A DNA stretch of 40,617 nt from Saccharopolyspora elongata (lineage in GTDB: Bacteria; Actinomycetota; Actinomycetes; Mycobacteriales; Pseudonocardiaceae), in the NCBI RefSeq assembly GCF_004348985.1, contig NZ_SMKW01000081.1, forward strand, positions 1 through 40,617, in the 5' to 3' direction. Below, piece after piece: positions 33,252 through 40,617 of the stretch; the first letter of the stretch is position 1; each line of letters begins with the position of its first letter. The notes beneath the pieces were generated by a model. The model made no database searches. It worked only from the letters and a program-made list of their open reading frames with translations, and was not told where the DNA came from. The position numbers were made by a program, and so were the translations under genes.

Positions 33252-34178
33252 TCATCGGGGCAGCGCGTCGAGCGCCGCAGTGAGGCGAACGCCGAGGTCG
33301 GAGACCGGCACGCGGTCCGCCGCGGCGTTGGCCGCCAGCGCAGCGAGCTCGACACAGGTCGCGTCGGGCTGCGCGGCGAGCCAGGCCTGGTCGAAGTACG
33401 GCAACTCCAGCTCGGCGCGGTGGAAGTCCAGGACCAGCCGGGCGTCCCCCGGCAGCAGGCGCGGCCAGTCGAGGATTCCCCGCCCCAGCGGGCACATCCG
33501 GCGCGCCAGGCCGCGCGAGGTCCGGCACAGCCAGGCGTCGTCGAGGTGGATCGCGCGGACGTGCGGCGCGACGCGGCGGGCGGCGGCCACCGGATCTTCC
33601 AGCCGGACCACCACGTTCACCGGGTCAAAGGCGACGCCCAGCACGTCGGGGCCGACGGACTCCACGAGCCGGACGATCTCGAAGGTGGTGATCTCCTCGT
33701 GCGTCTTGATCAGCAGCCTGCTGCCCGCGTCGCGCAACGCGGGCGCCAGCCGCGCCAGCAGATCACCGGTGGCGCGCAGCTGCTCCGGCCACGGGATCGC
33801 GGCATCGAAGCGGTCCGCCTCGATGCCCACGACCGCGGTCAGCTCGTGCACGCCGAGCGCGGCGGCCGATGCCAGCGTCCGGCCGAATCCGCGCAGCAGA
33901 TCGCCCGACCCCGCCGCGAGCAGCTCGGCGGCCCGGTCCAGGCGGTAGGCGTTGATCATGCCCACCCCGAGCGACACCGAGACCTGCCGATCGGCGGCGA
34001 ACGCCGCGAACTCCGCCAGCTCCCGCGTCTCGTGCCGCGCGGAAATGGCCGTCACCGAAGGAAAGTGGACACCGCCGAAGCCCAGTTCGCGGGCCTTGCC
34101 GACCGCCTCGGCCGGATCGGCCGGGGCGCCCGGGAGGTCGCGCGCGCAGATCTCCACACGCCGCCGCGCGGCGATCAT
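33252..34178 (-). CDS. Xylose isomerase-like TIM barrel protein, paralogue 2 with altered metal site
   Basis: This 308-residue protein is a sugar phosphate isomerase/epimerase-type barrel. Its centre, THEEITTFEIVRLVESVG then DVLGVAFDPVNVVVRLEDP, is nearly the same as that of the next gene upstream, so the two are tandem duplicates. By alignment with that copy, the four metal positions are Lys158 (Glu in the other), Asp185, His211 and Asp251 (Glu in the other). The first ligand is thus replaced by a basic residue, which should disturb a canonical two-carboxylate metal site. It may be catalytic with other chemistry, or a partner subunit. ATG 34178 shares one base with the preceding stop; a GTG one codon earlier is also in frame. 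Confidence 0.8.
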   Translation of the reverse strand: MIAARRRVEICARDLPGAPADPAEAVGKARELGFGGVHFPSVTAISARHETRELAEFAAFAADRQVSVSLGVGMINAYRLDRAAELLAAGSGDLLRGFGRTLASAAALGVHELTAVVGIEADRFDAAIPWPEQLRATGDLLARLAPALRDAGSRLLIKTHEEITTFEIVRLVESVGPDVLGVAFDPVNVVVRLEDPVAAARRVAPHVRAIHLDDAWLCRTSRGLARRMCPLGRGILDWPRLLPGDARLVLDFHRAELELPYFDQAWLAAQPDATCVELAALAANAAADRVPVSDLGVRLTAALDALPR

Positions 34179-35251
34179 CACGCCGTCACCGGCAGATCCG
34201 CGGCCGCGCACACCGACCGCAGGTGCTCGGCGCTGCGCCGGATGTAGGCCACGGTTTCGGCGTAGCCGTAGGGCTGTTCGGCGTAGCCCTGCCTGGTGAG
34301 CAGCTCGCCGCTGCGGATCCGCTGCTCGTAGCCGTGCACCATCTCCAGGTACGCGGCCATCTCCTCGACCGTCAGGTCCGGGTGCCCGGCGAGGAACTCC
34401 GGGGAGTAGATCTCGATGAGGATGGGCTTGCGCGGCCGCGGCCGGTCGTCCACCGACTCGTCGTTCTCGATCGTCAGGTGCAGGGCCGGGTTGGCCGACG
34501 CGAGGATCGGCAGCAGCGCCGCGAAGTCCACCACGCCGGAGCCGCACGGGCGCATCTGGTACGCGAGCTCACCGGACTCGTGCGCGATCAGGGCGTCCTT
34601 GATGTGCGTCTGGCGGACGTAGGGCGCGACCCGCCGCGCCGCCCACACCGGGTGTTCCACGCGTTGCAGGACGTTCGCCGTGTCGAACACGATTCCCGCG
34701 ACGTCGGCGCCGACCGATTCCACCAGGCGCACCAGCTCGAAGGTGGTGATCTCCTCGTGCGTCTCCAGGTTCAGGTGGATGCCGAGATCCCGTGCTATCG
34801 GCGCGAGCCGGTGCAGGAGCCGGTCGGTGGCGGCGAGCTGCTCGTCCCAGGTCACGTCCGTGCGGAAGCGGTCGTAGGCCCACCGGCCGCGGAACGCCGG
34901 CTTGTAGTTGGCCGTCGCCACCCACAGCTCCCGGCAGTCGATCGCCGCGCAGGCCTCCATCATGCGCCGGAACCCCAGCAGCACGTCGCCGTCGCCGACC
35001 GCGCGCAGCTCCGGGGCTTCGGCGAGCGCGTAGGGGTTGACCTTGCCGAGCCCGGTCTCCAGGTACATGCCGAGCTCGTCGGCGCGCTGCCGGATCGCCC
35101 CGAGCTCGCCGGGGTCGAGGGTCGGGCTCATGTCCAGCACCGTCCGGAAGAACAGCCCCGCCATGCCGAGCTCGTGGCCGTGGTCGAGGCTGGCGACCGG
35201 CCCGCGCTTGGCGCTCTCGGGGATCTTCCGGCCGTCTACTCCGATTCGCAT
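34178..35251 (-). CDS. Sugar phosphate isomerase/epimerase family protein (xylose isomerase-like), paralogue 1
   Basis: This 357-residue TIM barrel belongs to the AP endonuclease 2/xylose isomerase-like family, which includes hydroxypyruvate isomerase, tagatose epimerase and inosose dehydratase. Metal ligands are Glu163 (NLETHEE), Asp190 (IVFDTANV), His216 (RQTHIKDA) and Glu262 (LTIENDES), the intact E-D-H-E set. It begins MRIGVDGRKIPESAKRGPVA. ATG 35251 has AGAGGA upstream. It lies 11 bases after the second ATPase gene. An isomerase or epimerase acting on the imported compound is likely, but the substrate is unknown. The C-terminal 40 residues (YGYAETVAYIRRSAEHLRSV) exceed those of paralogue 2. 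Confidence 0.85.
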   Translation of the reverse strand: MRIGVDGRKIPESAKRGPVASLDHGHELGMAGLFFRTVLDMSPTLDPGELGAIRQRADELGMYLETGLGKVNPYALAEAPELRAVGDGDVLLGFRRMMEACAAIDCRELWVATANYKPAFRGRWAYDRFRTDVTWDEQLAATDRLLHRLAPIARDLGIHLNLETHEEITTFELVRLVESVGADVAGIVFDTANVLQRVEHPVWAARRVAPYVRQTHIKDALIAHESGELAYQMRPCGSGVVDFAALLPILASANPALHLTIENDESVDDRPRPRKPILIEIYSPEFLAGHPDLTVEEMAAYLEMVHGYEQRIRSGELLTRQGYAEQPYGYAETVAYIRRSAEHLRSVCAAADLPVTA

Positions 35252-35262
35252 CCGGCGTCCTC

Positions 35263-36033
35263 TCATCGTGCGATCGTGGGATCGGGAATGGGCACCGCGT
35301 CCAGCAGCGCTCGGGTGTACTCGTGGCGCGGCGCGCCGAAAACCTGCTCGCGCGGCCCGGATTCGACGATCTCGCCGCGCGAGATGACCGCGATCCGGGT
35401 GCAGAGGTGGCCGACCACGGCGAGGTCGTGCGCGATGAACAGCACCGCCAGCCCCAGCTCGGCCTGCATGTCCGCGAGCAGGTTGATCACCTGCGCCTGC
35501 ACCGAAACGTCCAGTGCGGACACCGGTTCGTCGCAGACCAGCAGGCGCGGTCGCACCGCCAGCGCCCGCGCGATGGCGATGCGCTGCCGCTGCCCGCCGG
35601 AGAACGAGCCGGGGCGGCGGCCCATGTCCGAGGGGTCCAGCCCGACCATCGACAGCAGCTCGGCCACGCGGTCCCGGCGTCCGGCCCGGGACCGCTCCAG
35701 CCCGTGCACGAGCATGCCCTCGGAAACCAGCTGCTCGACCGTCATCCGCGGGTTGAGGCTGGCGTGCGGATCCTGGAACACCATCTGCACTTCCCGGCGG
35801 AACCGCCTGCGCTGCGCCCGGTCCGCACGGATCACGTCGATGCCGTCGTAGCGGATCTCGCCGCTGTCCGGGCGTTCCAGCCGCAGCACGCACTTCAGCA
35901 GCGTGGACTTCCCGGACCCGGATTCGCCGACCAGACCGACGGTCTCGCCCTCGCCCACGGCGAGGTCGACGGCGCGCAGGGCGCGCGTGCCACGGAAGTC
36001 CTTGGTCACCGCGCGTACGTCGAGCAGGGTCAT
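35263..36033 (-). CDS. ABC transporter ATP-binding protein, DppF/OppF type
   Basis: This 256-residue ATPase has the Walker A GESGSGKSTLLK, Q-loop MVFQDPHASLNPRMTV, signature SFSGGQRQRIAIARAL, Walker B LLVCDEPVSALDVSVQAQ and H-loop FIAHDLAVVGH. FQDPHASLNPRM is diagnostic of the dipeptide/oligopeptide/nickel branch. It lacks the C-terminal oligopeptide domain that its partner has. ATG 36033 overlaps the partner's stop (ATGA). It energises import with the DppD-type ATPase. Confidence 0.93.
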   Translation of the reverse strand: MTLLDVRAVTKDFRGTRALRAVDLAVGEGETVGLVGESGSGKSTLLKCVLRLERPDSGEIRYDGIDVIRADRAQRRRFRREVQMVFQDPHASLNPRMTVEQLVSEGMLVHGLERSRAGRRDRVAELLSMVGLDPSDMGRRPGSFSGGQRQRIAIARALAVRPRLLVCDEPVSALDVSVQAQVINLLADMQAELGLAVLFIAHDLAVVGHLCTRIAVISRGEIVESGPREQVFGAPRHEYTRALLDAVPIPDPTIAR

Positions 36034-37019
36034 GGGCGGGCCTCCGCATCATCGCCGAGCAGGTGGCAGGCGGCGACGCCGTGCTCCAGCGCACGCGGCC
36101 GCGGGATCTCGGTGCTGCACCGGTCCACGCGCACCTCGCAACGGGGGTGGAACGCGCAGCCGGCAGGGCGGGCGGACGGCGTCGGCGGAACACCCGGGAT
36201 CGACGCCAACCGCTGCGTCTCCCGATCGATGCGCGGCACCGCGCGCAGCAGCCCCGAGGTGTAGGGGTGGGCGGGCTGCGCGTAGAGCGGCCGCACCGGT
36301 CGTTCCTCGGCCTTGCGTCCCGCGTACATCACGACGACCCGCTCGGCGAAACCCGCGACCAGCCCCAGGTCGTGGGTGATGAGCAGGACCGCCAGCCCGC
36401 GGCGGCGGCACACGTCGTCCAGCAGCGACAGCACCTGCTGCTGCACCCGCACGTCCAGCGCCGTGGTCGGCTCGTCGGCGATCAGCAGCTCGGGCTCACC
36501 GATCAGGGCCATCGCGAGCACCACGCGCTGACGCATCCCACCGGAGAACTCGTGCGGGTAGGCCCGCAGCCGCTGCGCGGCCCGGTCGACGCCGAGCTCG
36601 TCCAGCAGCTCCCGGGCCCGGTTCAGCGCGGTCCGCCGCGGAACTCCCTTCAACAGCAGCGGTTCGGCGATCTGCCTGCCGATCGTCTGCAGCGGGTTCA
36701 GCGCGCCCATCGGGTGCTGGAACACCATGCCGACCCGGCCGCCCCGCACCCGGGTCAACTCGGCCTCGCCGCTGGAGAGCAGTTCGCTGCCGCCCAGGCG
36801 GATCGAGCCGGACAGCGCGACGTCGGGATCCAGCTGGAGCACCGACCGGGCCATCACGGACTTGCCGGAACCGGACTCGCCGACCAGCGCGACCCGGTCA
36901 CCGGCGGCGAGGGCGAGATCGAAGGAATCCACCAGCGTCACCGGCCCCGCGGGCCCGTCGACCTGCACCGTCAGCCCGCGGATGTCCAGCAGCGGGGTCG
37001 CGACCATCGCGGACCTCAT
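36030..37019 (-). CDS. ABC transporter ATP-binding protein, DppD/OppD type
   Basis: This 329-residue ATPase has GESGSGKSVMARSVL, FQHPMGALNPLQTIG, EFSGGMRQRVVLAMALIGEP, LLIADEPTTALDVRVQQQ and LITHDLGLVAGFAERV. The C-terminal oligopeptide-transporter domain (AGCAFHPRCEVRVDRC then STEIPRPRAL) is present. It starts at an ATG overlapping the permease stop. A second in-frame ATG is four codons later. It forms the heterodimeric motor with the gene after it. Confidence 0.93.
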   Translation of the reverse strand: MRSAMVATPLLDIRGLTVQVDGPAGPVTLVDSFDLALAAGDRVALVGESGSGKSVMARSVLQLDPDVALSGSIRLGGSELLSSGEAELTRVRGGRVGMVFQHPMGALNPLQTIGRQIAEPLLLKGVPRRTALNRARELLDELGVDRAAQRLRAYPHEFSGGMRQRVVLAMALIGEPELLIADEPTTALDVRVQQQVLSLLDDVCRRRGLAVLLITHDLGLVAGFAERVVVMYAGRKAEERPVRPLYAQPAHPYTSGLLRAVPRIDRETQRLASIPGVPPTPSARPAGCAFHPRCEVRVDRCSTEIPRPRALEHGVAACHLLGDDAEARP

Positions 37020-37867
37020 TTCTTCCTCAACGCGGGATTGCGGCGGACTTGAAGCAGATCGCCGAGCAGCCCGAAGGACGCGGCGGTGACGGCGATGGCC
37101 AGGCCCGGGGCCAGGGCCACCCACCAGGCGGTGGCGATGTAGCCCTTCGCGCCCGAGATCATGGCGCCCCACTCGGCGCTGGGCGGCTGGGCGCCGACGC
37201 CGATGAACGACAGCCCCGCCAGCAGCAGCACCGTGAACCCGATGTCGCCCGCCCACTTGACCAGCAGCGCGTCCAGGGAGTTCGGCAGGACGTGGCGCAG
37301 CATCAGCCGGGTCCGGGACACTCCGAGCACGCGGGCCCCGGCGACGAACGGCATCGCCATGGTCTCGTGCATCACCCCGCGCAACAGCCGCGCGGTCATC
37401 GGCCAGCCGGCCAGGATCATCGCGATGATCGCGCTCTTGAGGCTCGGCCCCATCGCGGCGGCGAAGCCGAGGGCCACGACCATCCCGGGCAGCGCCAGCG
37501 CGATGTCGGTGACCCGCATCAGCACCTCGTCCAGCCACCGGCCGCCGACGGTGGCCAGCACCGCGACCAGGCAACCGATGGCCGAATAGCTGACCACCAC
37601 CAGCATCGCGGCCAGCAGCGTTTCGCGCGCCCCGGCCACCAGCCGCCAGAGCACGTCCCGGCCCTGGTCGTCGGTGCCGAACCAGTGCGCCGCACTGGGC
37701 GGCTGCAGGGCTTCCAGCACGTTGGAGCGGAACACCGACTCGGGCGCCAGCAGCGGCCCCAGCAGCGCGGTGGCCACGACCAGGCACACCAGCGCGATCA
37801 CGATCGCGTCGAGCGTGCTCCGCTTGGTCGGTCGAGTCGACCTGATGAGTTGCGGCACGGTCCTCAC
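37016..37867 (-). CDS. ABC transporter permease, DppC/OppC type
   Basis: This 283-residue membrane protein has an N-terminal helix followed by HWFGTDDQGRDVLWRLVAGA, the hallmark of DppC-type permeases, then five more helices. The coupling loop to the ATPase is VAGARVLGVSRTRLMLRHVLPN (EAA motif). It starts at GTG overlapping the DppB stop. It forms the translocation channel with the neighbouring permease. Confidence 0.93.
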   Translation of the reverse strand: MRTVPQLIRSTRPTKRSTLDAIVIALVCLVVATALLGPLLAPESVFRSNVLEALQPPSAAHWFGTDDQGRDVLWRLVAGARETLLAAMLVVVSYSAIGCLVAVLATVGGRWLDEVLMRVTDIALALPGMVVALGFAAAMGPSLKSAIIAMILAGWPMTARLLRGVMHETMAMPFVAGARVLGVSRTRLMLRHVLPNSLDALLVKWAGDIGFTVLLLAGLSFIGVGAQPPSAEWGAMISGAKGYIATAWWVALAPGLAIAVTAASFGLLGDLLQVRRNPALRKK

Positions 37868-38898
37868 CCGCCCATCCGGGTCGAACGCAGCCGCGGATCC
37901 CGCACGAGCTGCACCACATCGGTCACGAGGTTGGCGAGCACTACGAGCACACCGATCGCCGTCACCGTGCCCAGCACCGCGAAGATGTCCCGCTGCTCCA
38001 CGGCGTTCTGCAGGTAGGCGCCGACCCCGGACAGCCCGAAGATCGACTCGACCAGCACCGCGGAGCCGACCAGGATGCCGACCTCGATGCCGGTGAGCGT
38101 CAGCACCGGACCCATCGCGTTCGGCACCGCGTGACCGCGCACCAACCGCCGCATCGGCACCCCTTTGGCCCTGGCGACGGTGATGTGCTCGCGGGCGAGC
38201 ACGGTCAGCAATTCCGCGCGCAGCAACCGGAACAGCTGCGCGGCGACCGGGACGGCCAGCACCGAGGCGGGCAGCACGAAGTGCTGGAGCGCGTCGTAGA
38301 ACGCGTAGAGGTCACCGGCCAGCAACGCGTCGAGCATCGCCATGCCCGTGCGCGTCGGGACCTCGATGCCTGCGGAGAACCGGCCGGAGATCGGCAGCAT
38401 CTCCAGCTTGGTGCCGAGCAGCCACTGCAGCAGCAGCCCCAGCCAGAAGGTCGGCAACCCGGCTGTGATGACGACCAGGATCCGGCTGACCGCGTCGGTG
38501 GCCGCCCCGTGCCGCAGCGCCGCGAACGTCGCGGCGGGCAACGCCACCAACAGCGCCAGCAGCAGCGCGAGCACCACCAACTCGGCCGTCGCGGGCAGCA
38601 CCGCGAGCACGTCGTTGAGCACCGGGTGCCGGGTCGCCGTGGAGGTGCCGAGATCTCCGTGCACGAGCCGGCCCAGGTAGCGGAAGTACTGCACGATCGC
38701 CGGGGCGTCGAGACCGAGCTGCGCGCGGGTCCTCTCGACCTGCGCCGGGGTGGCACCGTCGCCGGCCGCCACCTGCGCCTCATCGCCCGGGATCAGCTTG
38801 ATCATCGCGAACACCAGCGTGACCAGCCCGAGCACCGTCAGCAGCGCGGTACCCAGCCGGCGTGCCAGGAACCAGATCGCCTGTCGTGATCCGCTCAC
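37864..38898 (-). CDS. ABC transporter permease, DppB/OppB type
   Basis: This 344-residue permease begins with FLARRLGTALLTVLGLVTLV then FAMIKLIPGDEA, the typical DppB start with the P-G-D motif, and has six helices. The extracytoplasmic loop after helix 1 contains ATPAQVERTRAQLGLDAPAI. The EAA coupling loop reads TVARAKGVPMRRLVRGHAVP. GTG 38898 overlaps the binding-protein stop (GTGA). Longer in-frame sequence upstream belongs to the antisense-like shadow of the binding-protein gene. Confidence 0.93.
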   Translation of the reverse strand: MSGSRQAIWFLARRLGTALLTVLGLVTLVFAMIKLIPGDEAQVAAGDGATPAQVERTRAQLGLDAPAIVQYFRYLGRLVHGDLGTSTATRHPVLNDVLAVLPATAELVVLALLLALLVALPAATFAALRHGAATDAVSRILVVITAGLPTFWLGLLLQWLLGTKLEMLPISGRFSAGIEVPTRTGMAMLDALLAGDLYAFYDALQHFVLPASVLAVPVAAQLFRLLRAELLTVLAREHITVARAKGVPMRRLVRGHAVPNAMGPVLTLTGIEVGILVGSAVLVESIFGLSGVGAYLQNAVEQRDIFAVLGTVTAIGVLVVLANLVTDVVQLVRDPRLRSTRMGG

Positions 38899-40484
38899 CG
38901 GGCGCCTCCCGCGGACAGCCGCAGATCCGGCACCGACACCCCGGACCCGACCGTGGCCGGGCGCACCCCCGACACCCGGTTGGCGAAGCCGATCGACTTC
39001 TCCAGCGTGTACATGGGCAGGGTGATCGCCTGGCGGTCGATCAGCTCCTGGGCCCGCAGGTAGCTCGGGCAGGCCTGCTCGGCGGTGGGACTGGCCAGGG
39101 CCTGCTGCAGCAGCGCGTCCAGCTCGGGATCGGCGTAGCCGGAGCGGTTCGTGCCCACCGACTCGGAGTAGTAGCCCCGCACCAGCAGCGCGCCCGGATC
39201 GGGGAACTGGGCGAACTCCTCCAGCAGCATCATCTGCGGGATCTTCGACCGGTCCGACAACCGGCTCAGGTAGTCGGCGAAGGCGATCGGTTCGAGGTTG
39301 AGCGTCACCCCGATCTCGGCCAGGTTCGACTGCAGCAGCGTCGCCTCCTGCTTCCACACCGTCGACGACGGCTGGAAGCTCATGGTCAGCGTCAGCTCGC
39401 CGATGCCCGCCCGGTCCAGGATCCGCCGCGCCTCCGCGAGGTCGCGATGCGCCGGCGGCAGGTCCGGGCGGCACGACATCGTGTTGGGCAGCGGCCCCGC
39501 GGCGACGGATCCCGCGCCGCCGCGGAAGGCCCGCAGCGCGCCCTGGTAGTCGTAGGCCAGCTGAATCGCCTTGCGCACCGCGGGATTCGTGGTCGGCCCG
39601 TCGACCATGTTGAACACCACCACCGATTCCAGGTTGGTCGGGGAGGTGCGGACCGTGATCCCGTCGATGCCGGTGAGGGTGGCCGCGTCGGTCGCGGTCA
39701 GGGTGGTGGCCACGTCGAGGTTGCCCGCGCGCAGTTCGTCGCGTTGCGTGGCGCTCTCGGTGATCAGCCGGAACGAGAGCTCGTCGGGCCGGGCCGGTTC
39801 GAACTCCCAGTAGCCGGGGTGGCGGTGGATGCCGAAGGTGTCGCCCTGCCGCGCCTCGGTGAGCCGGTACGGGCCGCTGCCCGCGTCGTTGGCGGACAGC
39901 CAGCTCTGCGCGTCGTCGGTTCCCTCGTTGCGCCGCACCAGGGCGGAGTTGAGGATGTAGATCTTGCTGAGCCCGCCGAGGATCAGCGAATTCGGCTTGG
40001 TCAGCCGGATCGTCAGGTGCCCGGCGTCGCGGACCTCGGTGCCCGCGTACCCGGTCAGGTAGGTCGCCGCGCCCCGGGCCAGCCGCGCCGCGCGGTCCAA
40101 TGTGTACGCGACGTCGGCCGCGGTCAGCTGGGTCCCGTCGTGGAACGTGACGCCCTCGCGCAGCGTGATGTCGACGGAGGTGGCGTCGGGGGACAGCGCG
40201 AAACCCGACGCGAGCCGGCCCACCAGGCGCTGGTCGGCGTCGTAGGTGACCAGCGTGTCGTAGAGGCCCTGCAGCACCACGTTGGCCTGCTGGTACTCGA
40301 CGTTGATCGGATCCAGCGAATTGATCTTGTTGTTGTAGGCGACGACGATGTTCCGCCCGTTTCCCGCGGTGGCGCCCGCCCGGCCACCGGCCGTGCACGC
40401 CCCGGCCGTGGTGGCGGCCAACGCGAGGGTCATCACCACCGCGGCGAGGCGTCGCGGCCTCGATCTCGCTCCGCTACCGGCCAC
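38895..40484 (-). CDS. ABC transporter substrate-binding lipoprotein, SBP_bac_5 (Dpp/Opp/Nik) family
   Basis: This 529-residue lipoprotein starts at GTG 40484 with AGGAG before it. The signal runs RRLAAVVMTLALAATTAGAC with a lipobox ending in Cys30. The family 5 binding-protein motifs are LDPINVEYQQANVVLQGLYD, LREGVTFHDGTQLTAADVAY and GSGPYRLTEARQGDTF, and YADPELDALLQQALA near the end. It captures the ligand outside the cell and passes it to the permeases. Members bind peptides, nickel complexes, sugars or opines. Enzymes downstream point to a carbon compound rather than peptides. This is the first gene of the run of ten minus-strand genes. Confidence 0.93.
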   Translation of the reverse strand: MAGSGARSRPRRLAAVVMTLALAATTAGACTAGGRAGATAGNGRNIVVAYNNKINSLDPINVEYQQANVVLQGLYDTLVTYDADQRLVGRLASGFALSPDATSVDITLREGVTFHDGTQLTAADVAYTLDRAARLARGAATYLTGYAGTEVRDAGHLTIRLTKPNSLILGGLSKIYILNSALVRRNEGTDDAQSWLSANDAGSGPYRLTEARQGDTFGIHRHPGYWEFEPARPDELSFRLITESATQRDELRAGNLDVATTLTATDAATLTGIDGITVRTSPTNLESVVVFNMVDGPTTNPAVRKAIQLAYDYQGALRAFRGGAGSVAAGPLPNTMSCRPDLPPAHRDLAEARRILDRAGIGELTLTMSFQPSSTVWKQEATLLQSNLAEIGVTLNLEPIAFADYLSRLSDRSKIPQMMLLEEFAQFPDPGALLVRGYYSESVGTNRSGYADPELDALLQQALASPTAEQACPSYLRAQELIDRQAITLPMYTLEKSIGFANRVSGVRPATVGSGVSVPDLRLSAGGAR

Positions 40485-40617
40485 CTGGGCTCCTAATCAG
40501 TTCTGGGAGTGAGCCATCCGGCAAACTCCTGGTTGGTAGCCGGCCGGTAGGTGAGCACTCTTGGTTCCTGGACGCTTGAGTCCTGACGAAAGACCGTGCC
40601 CCTGCCGGTAGGCCGGG
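40485..40617 (-). promoter_or_regulatory. Upstream region of the ABC transporter/TIM-barrel operon
   Basis: The 133 bases before the binding-protein start reach the right edge and should include the operon promoter. GCCGGTAGG and CCGGTAGG occur near 40605 and 40546, a short direct repeat that may be regulator half-sites. No clear -10 element is seen. The IclR operator is expected here. Confidence 0.35.

Overview
The window is a high-GC, gene-dense chromosomal segment of an actinomycete. GC-rich third codon positions, frequent GTG starts, many start/stop overlaps of 1 to 4 bases and the family mix (DUF6221, a PrmC-related methyltransferase, IclR/GntR/TetR/MarR regulators, tripartite tricarboxylate receptor) fit a Pseudonocardiales-type organism such as Saccharopolyspora or Amycolatopsis. 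The genus is an inference. No rRNA, tRNA or CRISPR array was seen. Most of the window is catabolic and transport functions in compact operons, each with its own regulator.

Layout. (1) 1-2991: a TctC-type receptor lipoprotein (cut by the left edge) and a CaiB/BaiF CoA-transferase on the minus strand, divergent from a GntR/FCD regulator and a gamma-carbonic-anhydrase-like protein. (2) 3043-4968: a MarR regulator with a clear 24-bp palindromic operator, overlapping an MFS exporter. (3) 4979-7012: a PrmC-related methyltransferase, then a scar where a divergent tetR/FAD-monooxygenase pair was reduced to two fragments by deletion, ended by a 36-bp perfect palindrome. (4) 7013-10426: a small cysteine-rich protein and a GH38 alpha-mannosidase. 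(5) 10509-16565: a PuuC-like aldehyde dehydrogenase, class III aminotransferase and APC permease (polyamine, GABA or omega-amino acid use), divergent from TetR and LysR regulators. (6) 16621-23379: a flavin monooxygenase divergent from ridA, DUF1028, M20D amidohydrolase, aspartate ammonia-lyase and an MHS-type transporter. This looks like uptake and hydrolysis of an aspartate conjugate followed by deamination to fumarate. (7) 23483-27030: an exported amidase, then a decayed patch with DUF6221, an integrase remnant, an atypically AT-rich Fe(II)/2-oxoglutarate amino-acid hydroxylase-like gene and half of an EamA exporter. (8) 27031-30365: a TetR regulator overlapping a rifampin-phosphotransferase/PEP-synthase-like enzyme, with a perfect inverted repeat upstream. 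(9) 30603-40484: ten tightly packed minus-strand genes: Opp/Dpp-type ABC importer (binding protein, two permeases, two ATPases), two tandem-duplicated xylose-isomerase-like TIM barrels, an HMGL/DRE-TIM-like lyase with an altered metal motif, an OHCU-decarboxylase-like protein and an IclR regulator.

The best candidate for an undescribed system is region 9. One transcription unit imports a substrate and supplies three kinds of carbon-skeleton enzyme that I do not know as a named pathway. One of its two paralogous barrels has lost a canonical metal ligand (E163 in one copy, K158 in the other), and the HMGL homologue has Leu where the DRE motif has Glu. Region 6 is a second candidate pathway. Region 8 is a candidate regulated antibiotic-modifying or PEP-synthase-like locus.
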